Source of the DNA: Pseudomonas guangdongensis
Lineage (GTDB): Bacteria; Pseudomonadota; Gammaproteobacteria; Pseudomonadales; Pseudomonadaceae
Assembly (NCBI RefSeq): GCF_900105885.1
Contig: NZ_LT629780.1
Span: 744,001-808,000, forward strand
Direction: 5' to 3'
DNA: 64,000 bases
The notes below the pieces were generated by a model, which did not search any database, was not told the origin of the DNA, and was given only the letters and a program-made list of their open reading frames with translations. Positions 37,720-47,568 of the stretch are shown one piece after another. Every line of letters starts with the position of its first letter. Position 1 is the first letter of the stretch. The translations under genes and the position numbers were made by a program.

Positions 37720-38505
37720 ATGATCGAGGTCACCTCGGCCCAGTTGCAGCTCTGGGTGGCCGCGTTCCTCTGGCCGCTGAGCCGCATCACCACCTTCCTG
37801 GTCGCCGCGCCCCTGCTCGGCCACAGCAGCATTCCCAACCCGGCCAAGATCGGCCTGGGCGTGCTGCTGACCCTGATCGTCGCCCCGACCCTGCCGCCGC
37901 TGCCGGAGGTGCCCATCGTGTCCTGGGCCGGCCTCGGCATCCTCATCGAGCAGATGCTGATCGGCCTGGCCATGGGCCTGGTGATGCGTGTGACGTTCAC
38001 CGCCGTGCAGGTCGCCGGCGACATTATCGGCCTGCAGATGGGCCTGGCCTTCGCCACCCTGTTCTCGCCCGATGCCGGCAACACCATGATCCTCGCGCGC
38101 TACCTGTACATGATCGCGCTGCTGATGTTCCTCGCCTTCAACGGCCACCTGGTGGTCATCGAGATCCTCGCCACCACCTTCCACACCCTGCCGATCGGCA
38201 TGGTCCGCTTCAATCCAGAAGCCTGGCGGATGCTCGCCGGCTACGGCTCGACGATCTTCACCGCAGGCCTGCTGCTGGCCCTGCCACTGGTCGCCTCGCT
38301 GCTGATCATCAACCTAGCGATGGGCATCCTTAACCGCTCGGCGCCGCAGCTCACGGTATTCTCGGTGGGCTTCCCGCTGTCGCTGACCGTGGGCCTGGTA
38401 CTGCTGATGGTGCTGATGGGCGACCTGGGGCGCTACCTGGAACGCCTGTTCAGCGAGGGCCTGCAGTTCCTGCAACATCTGCTGGGCAACATGAGCCTGG
38501 GCTGA
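37720..38505 (+). CDS. fliR: Flagellar type III export gate protein FliR
   Basis: A 261-residue protein with six membrane segments. Typical FliR blocks are FLWPLSRITTFLVAAPLLG, VQVAGDIIGLQMGLAFATLFSP and NLAMGILNRSAPQLTVFSVGFPL. It is the single-copy plug of the export gate and the last gene of the fliL-fliR operon; a strong hairpin follows. Confidence 0.97.
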   Translation: MIEVTSAQLQLWVAAFLWPLSRITTFLVAAPLLGHSSIPNPAKIGLGVLLTLIVAPTLPPLPEVPIVSWAGLGILIEQMLIGLAMGLVMRVTFTAVQVAGDIIGLQMGLAFATLFSPDAGNTMILARYLYMIALLMFLAFNGHLVVIEILATTFHTLPIGMVRFNPEAWRMLAGYGSTIFTAGLLLALPLVASLLIINLAMGILNRSAPQLTVFSVGFPLSLTVGLVLLMVLMGDLGRYLERLFSEGLQFLQHLLGNMSLG

Positions 38506-38517
38506 GCGACAAAAGCA

Positions 38518-38552
38518 CGACGCCCCCGGCGGCCAGGCCGCAGGGGGCGTCG
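38518..38552. terminator. Bidirectional terminator between fliR and flgL
   Basis: A 10-bp perfect GC-rich stem (38518-38527 with 38543-38552) and 15-base loop, 13 bases after the fliR stop. On the minus strand it is followed by GTGCTTTTGTC. It lies between two convergent operons. Confidence 0.75.
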
Positions 38553-38566
38553 GTAGCGATTCTGCA

Positions 38567-38594
38567 GCCCGGCAAGACCTGCGCCTTGCCGGGC
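38567..38594 (-). terminator. Terminator hairpin directly after flgL
   Basis: GCCCGGCAAG and CTTGCCGGGC form a 10-bp perfect stem with an 8-base loop, five bases past the flgL stop. No U-run follows; it probably works together with the neighbouring hairpin. Confidence 0.6.
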
Positions 38595-38599
38595 AAAGA

Positions 38600-39817
38600 T
38601 CACATGCGGTCGAACAGCGACAGTTTCTGGATATCGAGGAAGGACTTCTGCGCCGCCTGCAGACCGACCTGACGCAGGGCGTATTCGGAGATGGCCTTGT
38701 TGTAGTCCAGGTCGACCAGATCGGACAGGGTCTGGGCATAGTTGAGTGCGCGGTTGCTGCCCACCGAGTCCAGCACATCCAGCTCGTTGAGCCGCGCACC
38801 CACCGAGGCGCGGGTGGTCAGCACGTTGTCCAGCGCATTGGACAGTTCACGCATCGAGGTGGACACTGTGTTGCGCATGCGTGCCTGCTCTTCCGGAGTG
38901 CCAGCCGGGCTGTCCAGCACGGCCAGCGCCTCTTCGAAGGCGCGGAACAGATTCGGGTCTGCTTCCCGAGCGCGACTCACTGTGATGCTGTCGCCGACTG
39001 CTGGCGTGCCTTCGAGCGTCAGGGACAAGCCGTTGAAGGCGATGTTCTTATTGTGCGGATCGGCCGGATCGTAGGTACCGGTACTGCTCGGCGTGGCCGC
39101 AGAGGGCGGACTGAACACCTCGTAGCCGCCACTGCCGTCGAACTTGATGGTGAAGGCATCGCCGAAGTTGGTCGCCGCATTGTCGACCACCGTGGGCCCG
39201 ACGAATGCCACACTCCCTGTCGCGTTTTCCTTGGCCACGTACTTGGCGGAGCTGTGTACGCTCATGAAGATGTCCAGACCATTGTCACTGCTGGGCATCA
39301 GCCGCGAGGAGTCGACTTTCTGTTCGGCCACGCCGGTATCGCCGATATAGGTCACACGCCCACTGGTTGGATCCTTGACGAACGGCGGGCTGTTGTCGCG
39401 ATAACCGCCGAACAGGTAACGGCCGTTGCCATCGGCCGCGTTGGCCTGACCGATCAGCGTCTCGTAGATACCGCGGATTTCGCTGGCCACCGAGGAGCGG
39501 TCGGCATCGCTCAGGGTGCCGTTGGCTGCCTGCACCATCAGCGTCTTGGCGCTAGTGATGGCATCGGCGACGCTGTTGAGCACGCTCTCTTCCTGGCCCA
39601 GCGAGTTGCGTGCGGTGATCCGTGCATCGGCGTACTGCTGGTTGACCGCAGCCGACTGGCCGACGCTCACTGCCCGCGAGGCGGCCTGCGGATCGTCGGA
39701 AGGATTGACTACCCGGCTGCCGCTGGAAATCTGCTGACCGATCTTGAGGAACTTGTCTTGCTGACTGGCCAGCGAGTTCAAGCTCTGCTCGAACATGGTG
39801 ACGGTACTGATACGCAT
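38600..39817 (-). CDS. flgL: Hook-filament junction protein FlgL
   Basis: A 405-residue protein with flagellin-like ends: MRISTVTMFEQSLNSLASQQ and ISSGSRVVNPSDDPQAASRAV at the N-terminus, and TTRASVGARLNELDVLDSVGSNRALNYAQTLSDLVDLDYNKAISEYALRQ at the C-terminus (quoted as its conserved parts). It is the second junction layer between hook and filament. It starts 19 bases after flgK and is exported late, as its sigma-28 promoter implies. Confidence 0.97.
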   Translation of the reverse strand: MRISTVTMFEQSLNSLASQQDKFLKIGQQISSGSRVVNPSDDPQAASRAVSVGQSAAVNQQYADARITARNSLGQEESVLNSVADAITSAKTLMVQAANGTLSDADRSSVASEIRGIYETLIGQANAADGNGRYLFGGYRDNSPPFVKDPTSGRVTYIGDTGVAEQKVDSSRLMPSSDNGLDIFMSVHSSAKYVAKENATGSVAFVGPTVVDNAATNFGDAFTIKFDGSGGYEVFSPPSAATPSSTGTYDPADPHNKNIAFNGLSLTLEGTPAVGDSITVSRAREADPNLFRAFEEALAVLDSPAGTPEEQARMRNTVSTSMRELSNALDNVLTTRASVGARLNELDVLDSVGSNRALNYAQTLSDLVDLDYNKAISEYALRQVGLQAAQKSFLDIQKLSLFDRM

Positions 39818-39836
39818 AGGGTCGAATTCCTCTTAA

Positions 39837-41732
39837 TCAGCTGCGCATGGACAGCAGGGTGTCGATCACCGTGGTGCCCACCTCGATCACCTTGGCGCTG
39901 GCTTGGTAGTAGCGCTGGAAGCGCAGCAGGTTGGCACCCTCCTCATCCAAGCTCACACCGGAGTCGCTCTGCTGAACGGCCTTGAGCTGCTTGACCAAGC
40001 CCTCCTGAGCATCCTGGTTGACCTGAATGATGTTGGTGCGGTTACCCACATCGCTGACCATAGAGGCATAGGCTTGAGTCAGACCGGCACCGCCATTGAC
40101 CAGCTTGGCATTCTGCAGCTCCAGCAACGCCACGGCATTGCGGTTATCGCCCGGGCCTCCCGGCATCTTGACCGTGAAGCTGTCGCCATCCTTGGGCACA
40201 CCGTCGACGGTGAGAGTGATATCGCCGAAGCTGAGGGTGGTCTTGCCCTGGGCATCGGTACCGGTCGTCGCCGCGACGACGGCGCCGCTGGCCAGCGTCA
40301 CCGTATAGTTGCCGCCGGAATAGGAAACTTCGTAGTTGTTGAAAGTTGGCGGCGTGGCTGGGTCGAAGCTCGCGGTCAGCGAGGCGGTACCACCGTTGCT
40401 GCTCTTGGCCGCGATCTGCGCGATGCTACCGGCCGCCAGGCGACCGACGTCGGCGATTTCGCTGCGCAGGTCGCGCGCCGCTCGGCGTACCGGCTGGATC
40501 TGGAAGCGGTCGCCATCGGCGACGGGAGCGCCGTTGACGCTCACCTCCATGCCGCCAAAGCTGATCTTGCCGGTGGCTCCGTCGTAGGCATAGCTAACAA
40601 CCTCGCCGGTATCGCGTCGGGTAATCTGCAGCCCTGCGGACAGGTCACTGGCGTCTTTCACCAGGACGTCGTAGTCGGCGATGTTGAGCTTGTCGATCTG
40701 CTCCGGATCGAACTCTGCGGTCAAATAGGCCGAGCTGGTGTTCTTGTCGTTACCGAAGGCCTGCGGCTGCCCAACCGAGAAGAAGTCACCGCCCAGTTCG
40801 CCATTGAGATCGACACCCTGGCGGTGCTGCTGATTGAAGCCGATTGCCATGGCTACCGCCATCTGGCCGAGCTGGTTCTGCGCACGATCCAGGGTTTCGC
40901 GGCGGAAGGCCATCAGACCGCCCAACTCTCCGCCCTTGAAACTCTCCTCGCGTAACTGGAGGAGGTTGCCATTGACATCCTTATAACCGACAACCGTACG
41001 TCCAGGATCGGAAGTCGATGGCATAGCCTGCAACTTGAAGCTGCTGGAACCAGCCACCAACGACAGCCCGTTACCGATGCTGACGTTGTAGCTGCCGCCA
41101 TCCTGCTGCACCACTTTCACGTCAACATAGCGGCTCAGATCGGCCACCAACTGATCACGTTGATTGAGCAGGCTGTTGGGCTCTGCACCAGTCTTGGCCT
41201 TGGCCAGACCGATCTCGCGGTTCAACTTGGCGATCTGCTCGGCCATGTTGTTGACCTGCACCACCTGACTCTCGATCTGCCCGTTGACTCCCGACTGCAT
41301 GTCGTTCAGATAGCTGTCGAAGGCACGGAACTGCGCAGTCAGGGTATCGGCAGTGCCGAGCACACCTTGACGGGCCGCAGGATCCGAAGGTGTGGCTACC
41401 AGCTTCTGCAGGGCGGAAAAGAAGTTCTGCATCAACGGTGCCAGACCGGCATCGCGATCAGCGAGCAGGTTATCGATCTGGTTGATCTGCACCTCGTAGG
41501 CCGACAGCGCACTGTTGCTGCTGATCGCCTGATTCAACTGGGTGGAGATGAACTGGTTGAACTGACGCTGCACTCCAGAGACGCCGACGCCATTGCTGCT
41601 GGAGTTCTCAGCCAGCAGGGTGACTTCACGGTTGTAACCGGGCGTATAGACGTTGGTGATGTTGTTGCCGGTGGTGGCCAAAGCGATCTGCGCAGCATTC
41701 AGACCGCTGACGCCGATGGAGAAAATGCTCAT
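39837..41732 (-). CDS. flgK: Hook-associated protein 1, FlgK
   Basis: A 631-residue hook-filament junction protein. N-terminus MSIFSIGVSGLNAAQIALATTGNNITN, with LNQAISSNSALSAYEVQINQIDNLLAD soon after; C-terminus SLDEEGANLLRFQRYYQASAKVIEVGTTVIDTLLSM. The middle is Gly/Thr/Ser/Asp-rich and variable. Size is within the normal FlgK range. Downstream of a sigma-28 promoter at 41762. Confidence 0.97.
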   Translation of the reverse strand: MSIFSIGVSGLNAAQIALATTGNNITNVYTPGYNREVTLLAENSSSNGVGVSGVQRQFNQFISTQLNQAISSNSALSAYEVQINQIDNLLADRDAGLAPLMQNFFSALQKLVATPSDPAARQGVLGTADTLTAQFRAFDSYLNDMQSGVNGQIESQVVQVNNMAEQIAKLNREIGLAKAKTGAEPNSLLNQRDQLVADLSRYVDVKVVQQDGGSYNVSIGNGLSLVAGSSSFKLQAMPSTSDPGRTVVGYKDVNGNLLQLREESFKGGELGGLMAFRRETLDRAQNQLGQMAVAMAIGFNQQHRQGVDLNGELGGDFFSVGQPQAFGNDKNTSSAYLTAEFDPEQIDKLNIADYDVLVKDASDLSAGLQITRRDTGEVVSYAYDGATGKISFGGMEVSVNGAPVADGDRFQIQPVRRAARDLRSEIADVGRLAAGSIAQIAAKSSNGGTASLTASFDPATPPTFNNYEVSYSGGNYTVTLASGAVVAATTGTDAQGKTTLSFGDITLTVDGVPKDGDSFTVKMPGGPGDNRNAVALLELQNAKLVNGGAGLTQAYASMVSDVGNRTNIIQVNQDAQEGLVKQLKAVQQSDSGVSLDEEGANLLRFQRYYQASAKVIEVGTTVIDTLLSMRS

Positions 41733-41761
41733 GAGTTGCTTCCCGTTGCATCATGCTGAAT

Positions 41762-41788
41762 GTATCGGCCGGGCTGCGGAAACCTTGA
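41762..41788 (-). promoter_or_regulatory. Sigma-28 promoter of flgK-flgL
   Basis: Minus strand: TCAAGGTT, 11 bases, GCCGATAC, about 30 bases before the flgK ATG in the flgJ-flgK gap. Confidence 0.88.
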
Positions 41789-41833
41789 GGAATTCCGCAC
41801 GACCATCACCGCCGAAGCAGGCAGTCCCGACCC

Positions 41834-42874
41834 TCAGGGTGTGCTGCGCGCGACCAGCGCAGCACCGCTAGGCGGCGAGCCAGCGTCGAGCGGACCGATG
41901 CTGGCCATCACCGCCACCAGCTTGTCAGCATAGGCCGGATCGGTGGCATAGCCGCCGCGCTGCAGGGCATGGGCCGCCTGCACCGGATCGCTAGCGGCGA
42001 CCACGCCGGCATAGCGCGGATTGTTGCCGATCAGCCGGGCATAGTCGGTGAACGATGCCTGATAGGAGGGATAGGCACGGAAGGTCTCGACGCGCTTCTG
42101 CTCGCGGCCATCGATGTATTCGCTGGTGGTCACCGCCGTGGTGGCGCCGCGCCACTGGCTGCCGGCCTTGATGCCGAAGAGGTTGTGGCTGTTGCCGCCA
42201 TCGGCGGTCGGAATCTGGTAACGCCCCCAGCCGGTTTCCAGCGCCGCCTGGGCGAGGATCAGTTCGGCCGGCACGCCGCTGGTGGCACTAGCCGCCCGTG
42301 CCGGCGCTTCGAGGCGAGCCAGGAACTCGCGCACGTGCGCCGGGCGCTCGCGGGCTTCCCGCGCTGCGCCACCCGGCACCGGCAGCGACTCGCCCGCGGC
42401 GAACGGCGAACCTTGCCGCGCGCGTGCCACCGGGGCTTCCGATACCGATGCCTCGGCGGCACGGCTCTCGGCAGGCGGCACCGGCAGGCTGCCGTACAGC
42501 GGGCGCGGCACGCCGCGCGGAATACCGGCGATCAGCGCAGCCTCGTCGACGTTGCCCGTCTGACCGGCGAACTGGCGCTGCTGCTGCAACTGGCCGACCA
42601 GTTGATCGGCCAGGCCCAACCCGTTGCCAGCCAGTTGTTGCGCCCACTGCTGATCGAGCATTTCGGTGTACAACTTGCTCTGCGAACTGTCCAGCAAGCC
42701 GGACTGCGGCACCGCCTCGCGCATGCTTTTCAGCATCATGTGTAGGAACAGCGCCTCGAACTGCCGGGTTGCCTCCGGCAGGCCGGCGTCGGCATCGTCG
42801 CGGGCGGTCTGCTTGAGGCGCTGCAACCCCTGTACATCCAGGGCGAACTGGCCGCTGAGGTTGTCGACGCTCAT
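41834..42874 (-). CDS. flgJ: Flagellar rod assembly protein and muramidase FlgJ
   Basis: A 346-residue bifunctional protein. The N-terminal rod-scaffold region has RQFEALFLHMMLKSMREAVPQSGLLDSSQSKLYTEMLDQQ, given here as its main block. The C-terminal glucosaminidase domain (about 185-335) has GVPAELILAQAALETGWGRYQIP, with the catalytic-type Glu, and NLFGIKAGSQWRG. It opens the peptidoglycan for the rod. A Pro/Arg-rich linker joins the halves. Its start overlaps the flgI stop by one base. Confidence 0.96.
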   Translation of the reverse strand: MSVDNLSGQFALDVQGLQRLKQTARDDADAGLPEATRQFEALFLHMMLKSMREAVPQSGLLDSSQSKLYTEMLDQQWAQQLAGNGLGLADQLVGQLQQQRQFAGQTGNVDEAALIAGIPRGVPRPLYGSLPVPPAESRAAEASVSEAPVARARQGSPFAAGESLPVPGGAAREARERPAHVREFLARLEAPARAASATSGVPAELILAQAALETGWGRYQIPTADGGNSHNLFGIKAGSQWRGATTAVTTSEYIDGREQKRVETFRAYPSYQASFTDYARLIGNNPRYAGVVAASDPVQAAHALQRGGYATDPAYADKLVAVMASIGPLDAGSPPSGAALVARSTP

Positions 42875-44031
42875 CAGATGATCTCCAGTTCGGCGCGCAG
42901 CGAGCCGGCCGCCTTGAGCGCTTCGAGGATCGACATCAGATCCTGCGGAGTGGCACCCAGGGCGTTGAGCGCCTTGACCACATCCACCAGATCGGCACTG
43001 CCCTCGATCATTCGCAGGGCGGTACCCTGCTGCTGCACGGAAATGTTGCTCTTCTCGGTGACCACGGTCTCGCCTTCGCTGAACGGCTCGGGCTGGCTGA
43101 CCTGCGGCTCGGTGTCGATGACGATGGAGAGGTTGCCATGGGCCACCGCCGCGCGGTGCAGCTTGACCGCGCCATTGAGCACCACGGCGCCGGTGCGCGA
43201 GTTGAGGATCACCTTGGGCGTCGCGGCGATCGGCAACACCTGTACGCTTTCCACCCGCGCCATGAAGTTGACCCGCTCGTTGGGCGACAGCGGTCCCTGC
43301 AACTGGATCAGCCCGCCATCGCGTGCCGAGGCCACGCTGCGTCCGAATTCGCGATTGATCGCCGCCACCGTGCGCTGGGCAGTGGCGAAATCCGGCTGGC
43401 GCAGGTAAAGGTCGAGCACGCCGTGACGGTCGCCCAGTTGCAGCGGTACCTCGCGCTCGACGATGGCACCGCGACTGATCCGCCCGCCGGCCTGCTGGTT
43501 GATCTGCACGCTGCTGCCACCGGCCTCGGCACCGGCACCGTTGACCAGCAAGTTACCCTGAGCCAGCGCATAGGTATCGCCGTCCACCCCCTTGAGCGGG
43601 GTCATCAGCAGAGTGCCGCCGCGCAGGCTGCGAGCGTTGCCGATAGAGGACACCACCACATCGATCTGCTGGCCGGGGCGCGAGAACGGCGGCAGCTTGG
43701 CAGTGACCATCACCGCGGCAATGTTGCGCAGTTGCATGTTGGTGCCCGGCGGCACGGTGATGCCCAGCTGCGAGAGCATGTTGGTCAGGCCCTGTCCGGT
43801 GAACGGCGCCTGCATAGTCTGGTCGCCCGTGCCGTCGAGGCCGATGACCAGGCCATAGCCGACCAAGGCGTTGTCGCGCACGCCGGCGAAGTCGGCGATA
43901 TCGCGCACCTGCTCCGCCTGGACGAGGGCGGACAGGCCGCCTCCCAGCCCAAGCAACAGGGCACACAGGCTGCGGCGCAGCCAGACGCCGAGCGGCGCCC
44001 GCAAATCGAATCGAGGCATTGGTCGAGACAT
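42874..44031 (-). CDS. flgI: Flagellar P-ring protein FlgI
   Basis: A 385-residue periplasmic ring protein with a signal peptide (SLCALLLGLGGGLSALVQA) and conserved blocks DIADFAGVRDNALVGYGLVIGLDGTGDQT, FTGQGLTNMLSQLGI, SSIGNARSLRGGTLLMTPLKGVDG and RVNFMARVESVQVLP. The start is set by a TGATG junction with flgH; an ATG four codons later is an alternative. FlgA at 49269 is its assembly chaperone. Confidence 0.96.
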   Translation of the reverse strand: MSRPMPRFDLRAPLGVWLRRSLCALLLGLGGGLSALVQAEQVRDIADFAGVRDNALVGYGLVIGLDGTGDQTMQAPFTGQGLTNMLSQLGITVPPGTNMQLRNIAAVMVTAKLPPFSRPGQQIDVVVSSIGNARSLRGGTLLMTPLKGVDGDTYALAQGNLLVNGAGAEAGGSSVQINQQAGGRISRGAIVEREVPLQLGDRHGVLDLYLRQPDFATAQRTVAAINREFGRSVASARDGGLIQLQGPLSPNERVNFMARVESVQVLPIAATPKVILNSRTGAVVLNGAVKLHRAAVAHGNLSIVIDTEPQVSQPEPFSEGETVVTEKSNISVQQQGTALRMIEGSADLVDVVKALNALGATPQDLMSILEALKAAGSLRAELEII

Positions 44032-44735
44032 CAGAAGGGCGAAATGTTCAGGAAGAAGCGCTGCAGCCAACCCATGTGCTGCGCCTCGTTGATGTAGCCG
44101 TCGCCGACATACTCGATGCGCGCATCGGCGACCTGGGTCGAAGGCACGGTGTTCTGCCCGGTGATCGCGCGCGGGTTGACCACCCCGGAGAAGCGGATGA
44201 ACTCGGTGCCCTGGTTGATGGCGATCTGTTTCTCGCCCCGCACCCGCAGGTTGCCGTTGGGCAACACTTCGATCACCGTGGCGGTCAGGGTGCCGGTGAA
44301 GGAGTTGTTGGCGCGAGAGCCGCCGCTGCCGCCGAACTGGCTGTCGCCCTCGACCTCGAATGCATACTCCGACAGGCGGCGCAGCTTCTCCGGCACGATG
44401 CCGGGAGTCAGGCTGGCTGAGCCATTGCGGTTCGCGTTGGAGGCCGAGTTCTTGCTGGCGCTGACCTGTTCGTTGAGCACGATGGTCAGGATGTCGCCGA
44501 CCATGCGCGGCCGACGATCCTCGAACAATGGCTGATAGCCATGACTGGCCTGGAAGATCGAGCCATTGGGCTGCGGCTGCTGGCGCATCGGCACCGAGAT
44601 CTGCTCCTGCTCACCCACCACCGAGGGTCGCGGCAGCTGCGCGCAGCCGCTCGCCAACACCAGCAGGATGCAGGGCAACAGCCCCCGCCGGCTCGCCACA
44701 CTGATTTCAGCCACGCACAGTCTCTCCGCCCGCAT
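44031..44735 (-). CDS. flgH: Flagellar L-ring lipoprotein FlgH
   Basis: A 234-residue outer-membrane lipoprotein with a lipobox L-A-S-G-C at about 27-31. The mature protein has [58 protein letters not shown] and the C-terminal [22 protein letters not shown], all typical. The exact start is less certain: the first 15 residues before the signal are longer than usual. Confidence 0.95.
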   Translation of the reverse strand: MRAERLCVAEISVASRRGLLPCILLVLASGCAQLPRPSVVGEQEQISVPMRQQPQPNGSIFQASHGYQPLFEDRRPRMVGDILTIVLNEQVSASKNSASNANRNGSASLTPGIVPEKLRRLSEYAFEVEGDSQFGGSGGSRANNSFTGTLTATVIEVLPNGNLRVRGEKQIAINQGTEFIRFSGVVNPRAITGQNTVPSTQVADARIEYVGDGYINEAQHMGWLQRFFLNISPF

Positions 44736-44741
44736 CCATCA

Positions 44742-45524
44742 TCACAGCTGGCTCAGACGCGCGAGCATCTCGTCCGAGGTCTTCACGGCCTTGCTGTTGA
44801 TCTCATAGGCACGCTGGGTCTGGATCATGTTGACCATTTCCTCCACCACATTGACGTTGGAGGTTTCCACGTAGTTCTGATAGAGCACCCCGGCACCGTT
44901 GAGGCCAGGAGTATTCTCGTTCGGAGCTCCGGACGAGTTGGTTTCCAGATAGAGGTTCTCGCCGATGCTTTCCAGGCCGGTCGGATTGACGAACATCGCC
45001 AACGTCAGCTGACCGACCTCCTCGCCCTGCGAGTTGCCCGGCACGGTCACGCTGACAATGCCATCCTTGCCGACCGTTACCGACAGCGCATTCTGCGGAA
45101 TGGTGATGGCCGGCTCGATCGGGTAGCCGCTGGCGGTCACCAGCTGCCCGGTGCTATCGATCTGGAAACTGCCGTCACGGGTATAGGCGGTAGTGCCATC
45201 AGGCAACAACACTTTGAAGAAGCCCTTGCCGCTGATCGCCAGATCGTTGGAGTTGCCGGTATTCTGCAGCCCACCCTGGGTATGCAGGCGCTCGACGGCC
45301 ACCGGGCGCACGCCGGTACCGATCTGCATGCCGGAAGGCAGCTCGGTCTGGGTAGTGCTCTGCGCCCCGGGCTGACGAATGGTCTGGTACAACAGATCTT
45401 CGAATACCGCGCGCGAGCGCTTGAAACCGCTGGTGCTGACGTTGGCCAGGTTGTTGGCGATCACGTCCATCTGCACCTGCTGGGATTCCAGGCCAGTCTT
45501 GGCGGTCCACAGCGATCTGATCAT
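44742..45524 (-). CDS. flgG: Distal rod protein FlgG
   Basis: A 260-residue rod protein. N-terminus [50 protein letters not shown] (conserved block) and C-terminus [38 protein letters not shown]. These helices build the distal rod. The gene lies 47 bases after flgF and 6 before flgH. Confidence 0.97.
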   Translation of the reverse strand: MIRSLWTAKTGLESQQVQMDVIANNLANVSTSGFKRSRAVFEDLLYQTIRQPGAQSTTQTELPSGMQIGTGVRPVAVERLHTQGGLQNTGNSNDLAISGKGFFKVLLPDGTTAYTRDGSFQIDSTGQLVTASGYPIEPAITIPQNALSVTVGKDGIVSVTVPGNSQGEEVGQLTLAMFVNPTGLESIGENLYLETNSSGAPNENTPGLNGAGVLYQNYVETSNVNVVEEMVNMIQTQRAYEINSKAVKTSDEMLARLSQL

Positions 45525-45571
45525 CTTGCAATCCTCAAATTCTAGCGAGGCGACCCTGGCCGCCCCAGCAA

Positions 45572-46324
45572 TCAGCTCAACGACAACAGGCTGTTGGCGC
45601 GCTGGGCGTTCTCGTCGGCGGAGGTGATACCCTTCATCTGCAGCTCGTAACGCCGGGCGTTGGCGATCATCGCCACCATGGCTTCGGTGGCGCTGACATT
45701 GCTGCCTTCCAAGGCTCCGGTAGCGACACGGATATTCTCGTCGGCCGGTAGCGGCTGCACAGCGCCTTCGGCATTGGGTGCGGCGCGGAACAGGGTATCG
45801 TCACCGCGTAGCAGACTGCCCGGCTCGGCGGAGATCAGTTTGAGGCGCCCGACCTGAGCGACGTTTTCCGGGGTCTCCCCCTCCCCCAGTGCACTGACCG
45901 TGCCGTCGCTGCCGATGGAAACCTCGCTGCCCAGCGGCACGATCAGCGGGCCGCCTTCACCGATCACCGGGCGTCCGGCGACACGCAGCATGCCGGTGCT
46001 GTCGATCTGCAGATCGCCGCGCTTGGTATAGCCCTCGCTACCGTCTTCGGCCTGTACCGCCAGCCAGCCATTGGCATCGATGGCGATGTCCAGGGCGCGC
46101 CCGGTCATGTTTACAGGTCCCTGAGAAAAGTCAGCCCCGGGCGTGGTGGCCTGCACCACGCTGCGGGTCGGCAGCCCCTCACCCTTAACATCGAGACTAC
46201 GCATAGCCTGCAACTGGGCACGAAACCCCGGAGTAGCAGCGTTGGCCAGGTTGTGGGTCACCACGGCCTGCTGATCCAGGGTCTGCTTGGCGCCGCTCAT
46301 GGCGGTATACAGCATGCGATCCAT
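45572..46324 (-). CDS. flgF: Proximal rod protein FlgF
   Basis: A 250-residue rod protein with the N-terminal [37 protein letters not shown] and the C-terminal [31 protein letters not shown] pattern of the FlgF branch. It is 19 bases downstream of flgE. Confidence 0.96.
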   Translation of the reverse strand: MDRMLYTAMSGAKQTLDQQAVVTHNLANAATPGFRAQLQAMRSLDVKGEGLPTRSVVQATTPGADFSQGPVNMTGRALDIAIDANGWLAVQAEDGSEGYTKRGDLQIDSTGMLRVAGRPVIGEGGPLIVPLGSEVSIGSDGTVSALGEGETPENVAQVGRLKLISAEPGSLLRGDDTLFRAAPNAEGAVQPLPADENIRVATGALEGSNVSATEAMVAMIANARRYELQMKGITSADENAQRANSLLSLS

Positions 46325-46343
46325 CGTTCAGCTCCGCTCAGTC

Positions 46344-47495
46344 TTAACGCAGGTTCACGGCCTGCTCAAGCGCATCGCTCTGCGCTTTCACCGACTGAGC
46401 ATTAGCCTGATAGTTGCGCTGAGCAATGATCAGGTTGACCAGCTCCCGCGTAAGGTCGACGTTGGAAGACTCAAGCACACCGGCGAAGACCGAACCGAAA
46501 CGCCCCATGCCGGCCACACCGCTAAGCGGCTGACCGGATGCGGCGGTTTCCACCCAACCATTATCGCCGACCGGCTGCAGTCCTTCCGGGGTACGGAAGG
46601 TCACGATGCTCAGTGTGCCGAGGGTCTGCTTCTGCTCGTTGGAGTAGCCACCCACCACGTTGCCGTTCTTGTCGATGGTGATGCCGACCAGACTGCCTGC
46701 GGCATAGCCGTTCTGGGTCAGGGCAGTCTGCTCGAAATCGTTGCCGGACTGAGTGGTCCCGATCAGATTCAGGCTGAGGTTGAGCTGCGCGGCGCCGTTT
46801 GTCGGGGTGTACGTGAAGGGGGCGCCGGTCGCACCAGTAGTCAACACGCCATTGGCATCGAAGGTCAGGTTACGACTACCCCCTGCCGGATTGCCGTCGA
46901 CGGTGGCCTGAGCAGTCCAGGCATTGTTGGCGGTCTTGATGAAGTAGACCACCATCTGATGGGCATTGCCCTGCGAGTCGTAGACAGTCGCAGTGGTGGA
47001 GTTGTTGAAGGTGTCCGGATCAGCCGGGTTAAAGGGGGTGGCCGTAATCACATCGGAGCTGGACTTGAGGTTGAACACCGACTTGATTTCCTCGGTAGCC
47101 TTGGCGGCCATCTGCCCGGAAGGAATCAGCAGAGCCGCCTGCTCTCCCATCAGCCGCCCGCCCTGGGCGTTTTCCAGGTAGCCGTCAGGCGTCAGGGTCA
47201 ACTGTCCGTTGCGCGAATAGATCACCTGTCCGGCCTGCTCGAACTTGAAGAAGCCCTCACCGCTGATGGCCAGGTCCAAACCACGCCCGGTGGTGTCCAG
47301 ATTGCCCGAACCGAAGTTCTGCACCACACCCGACACCGACACGCCGAGACCGATCTTGGCGCTGGCGTAGACATCGGCGAACTGCGTCTTGGCCGCCTTG
47401 AAGCCCACGGTCTGCGAGTTGGCGATGTTGTTGCTGACCACGTCGAGGTTGCTGGCGGCGGAATTCAGGCCGCTGAGCGCTTGGGAAAAGCCCAT
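46344..47495 (-). CDS. flgE: Flagellar hook protein FlgE
   Basis: A 383-residue hook subunit. N-terminus MGFSQALSGLNSAASNLDVVSNNIANSQTVGFK, C-terminus GVLESSNVDLTRELVNLIIAQRNYQANAQSVKAQSDAL; the centre is Thr/Asn/Gly-rich surface domain. Its length is controlled by FliK during export. The 73-base gap to flgD holds a 20-base palindrome. Confidence 0.97.
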   Translation of the reverse strand: MGFSQALSGLNSAASNLDVVSNNIANSQTVGFKAAKTQFADVYASAKIGLGVSVSGVVQNFGSGNLDTTGRGLDLAISGEGFFKFEQAGQVIYSRNGQLTLTPDGYLENAQGGRLMGEQAALLIPSGQMAAKATEEIKSVFNLKSSSDVITATPFNPADPDTFNNSTTATVYDSQGNAHQMVVYFIKTANNAWTAQATVDGNPAGGSRNLTFDANGVLTTGATGAPFTYTPTNGAAQLNLSLNLIGTTQSGNDFEQTALTQNGYAAGSLVGITIDKNGNVVGGYSNEQKQTLGTLSIVTFRTPEGLQPVGDNGWVETAASGQPLSGVAGMGRFGSVFAGVLESSNVDLTRELVNLIIAQRNYQANAQSVKAQSDALEQAVNLR

Positions 47496-47520
47496 GTTCT
47501 ACTCCCGATAAGATTGGCGA

Positions 47521-47540
47521 GGGAGCCTCCGGAGGCTCCC
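47521..47540. other. Perfect 20-base palindrome between flgD and flgE
   Basis: GGGAGCCTCCGGAGGCTCCC is its own reverse complement. In the minus-strand transcript it would fold into a stable hairpin 25 bases before flgE, after the flgD stop at 47569. No U-run follows. Possible transcript-processing or attenuation element. Confidence 0.6.
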
Positions 47541-47568
47541 GCTTGCTGCAATGGTGATGAACTAAGAG

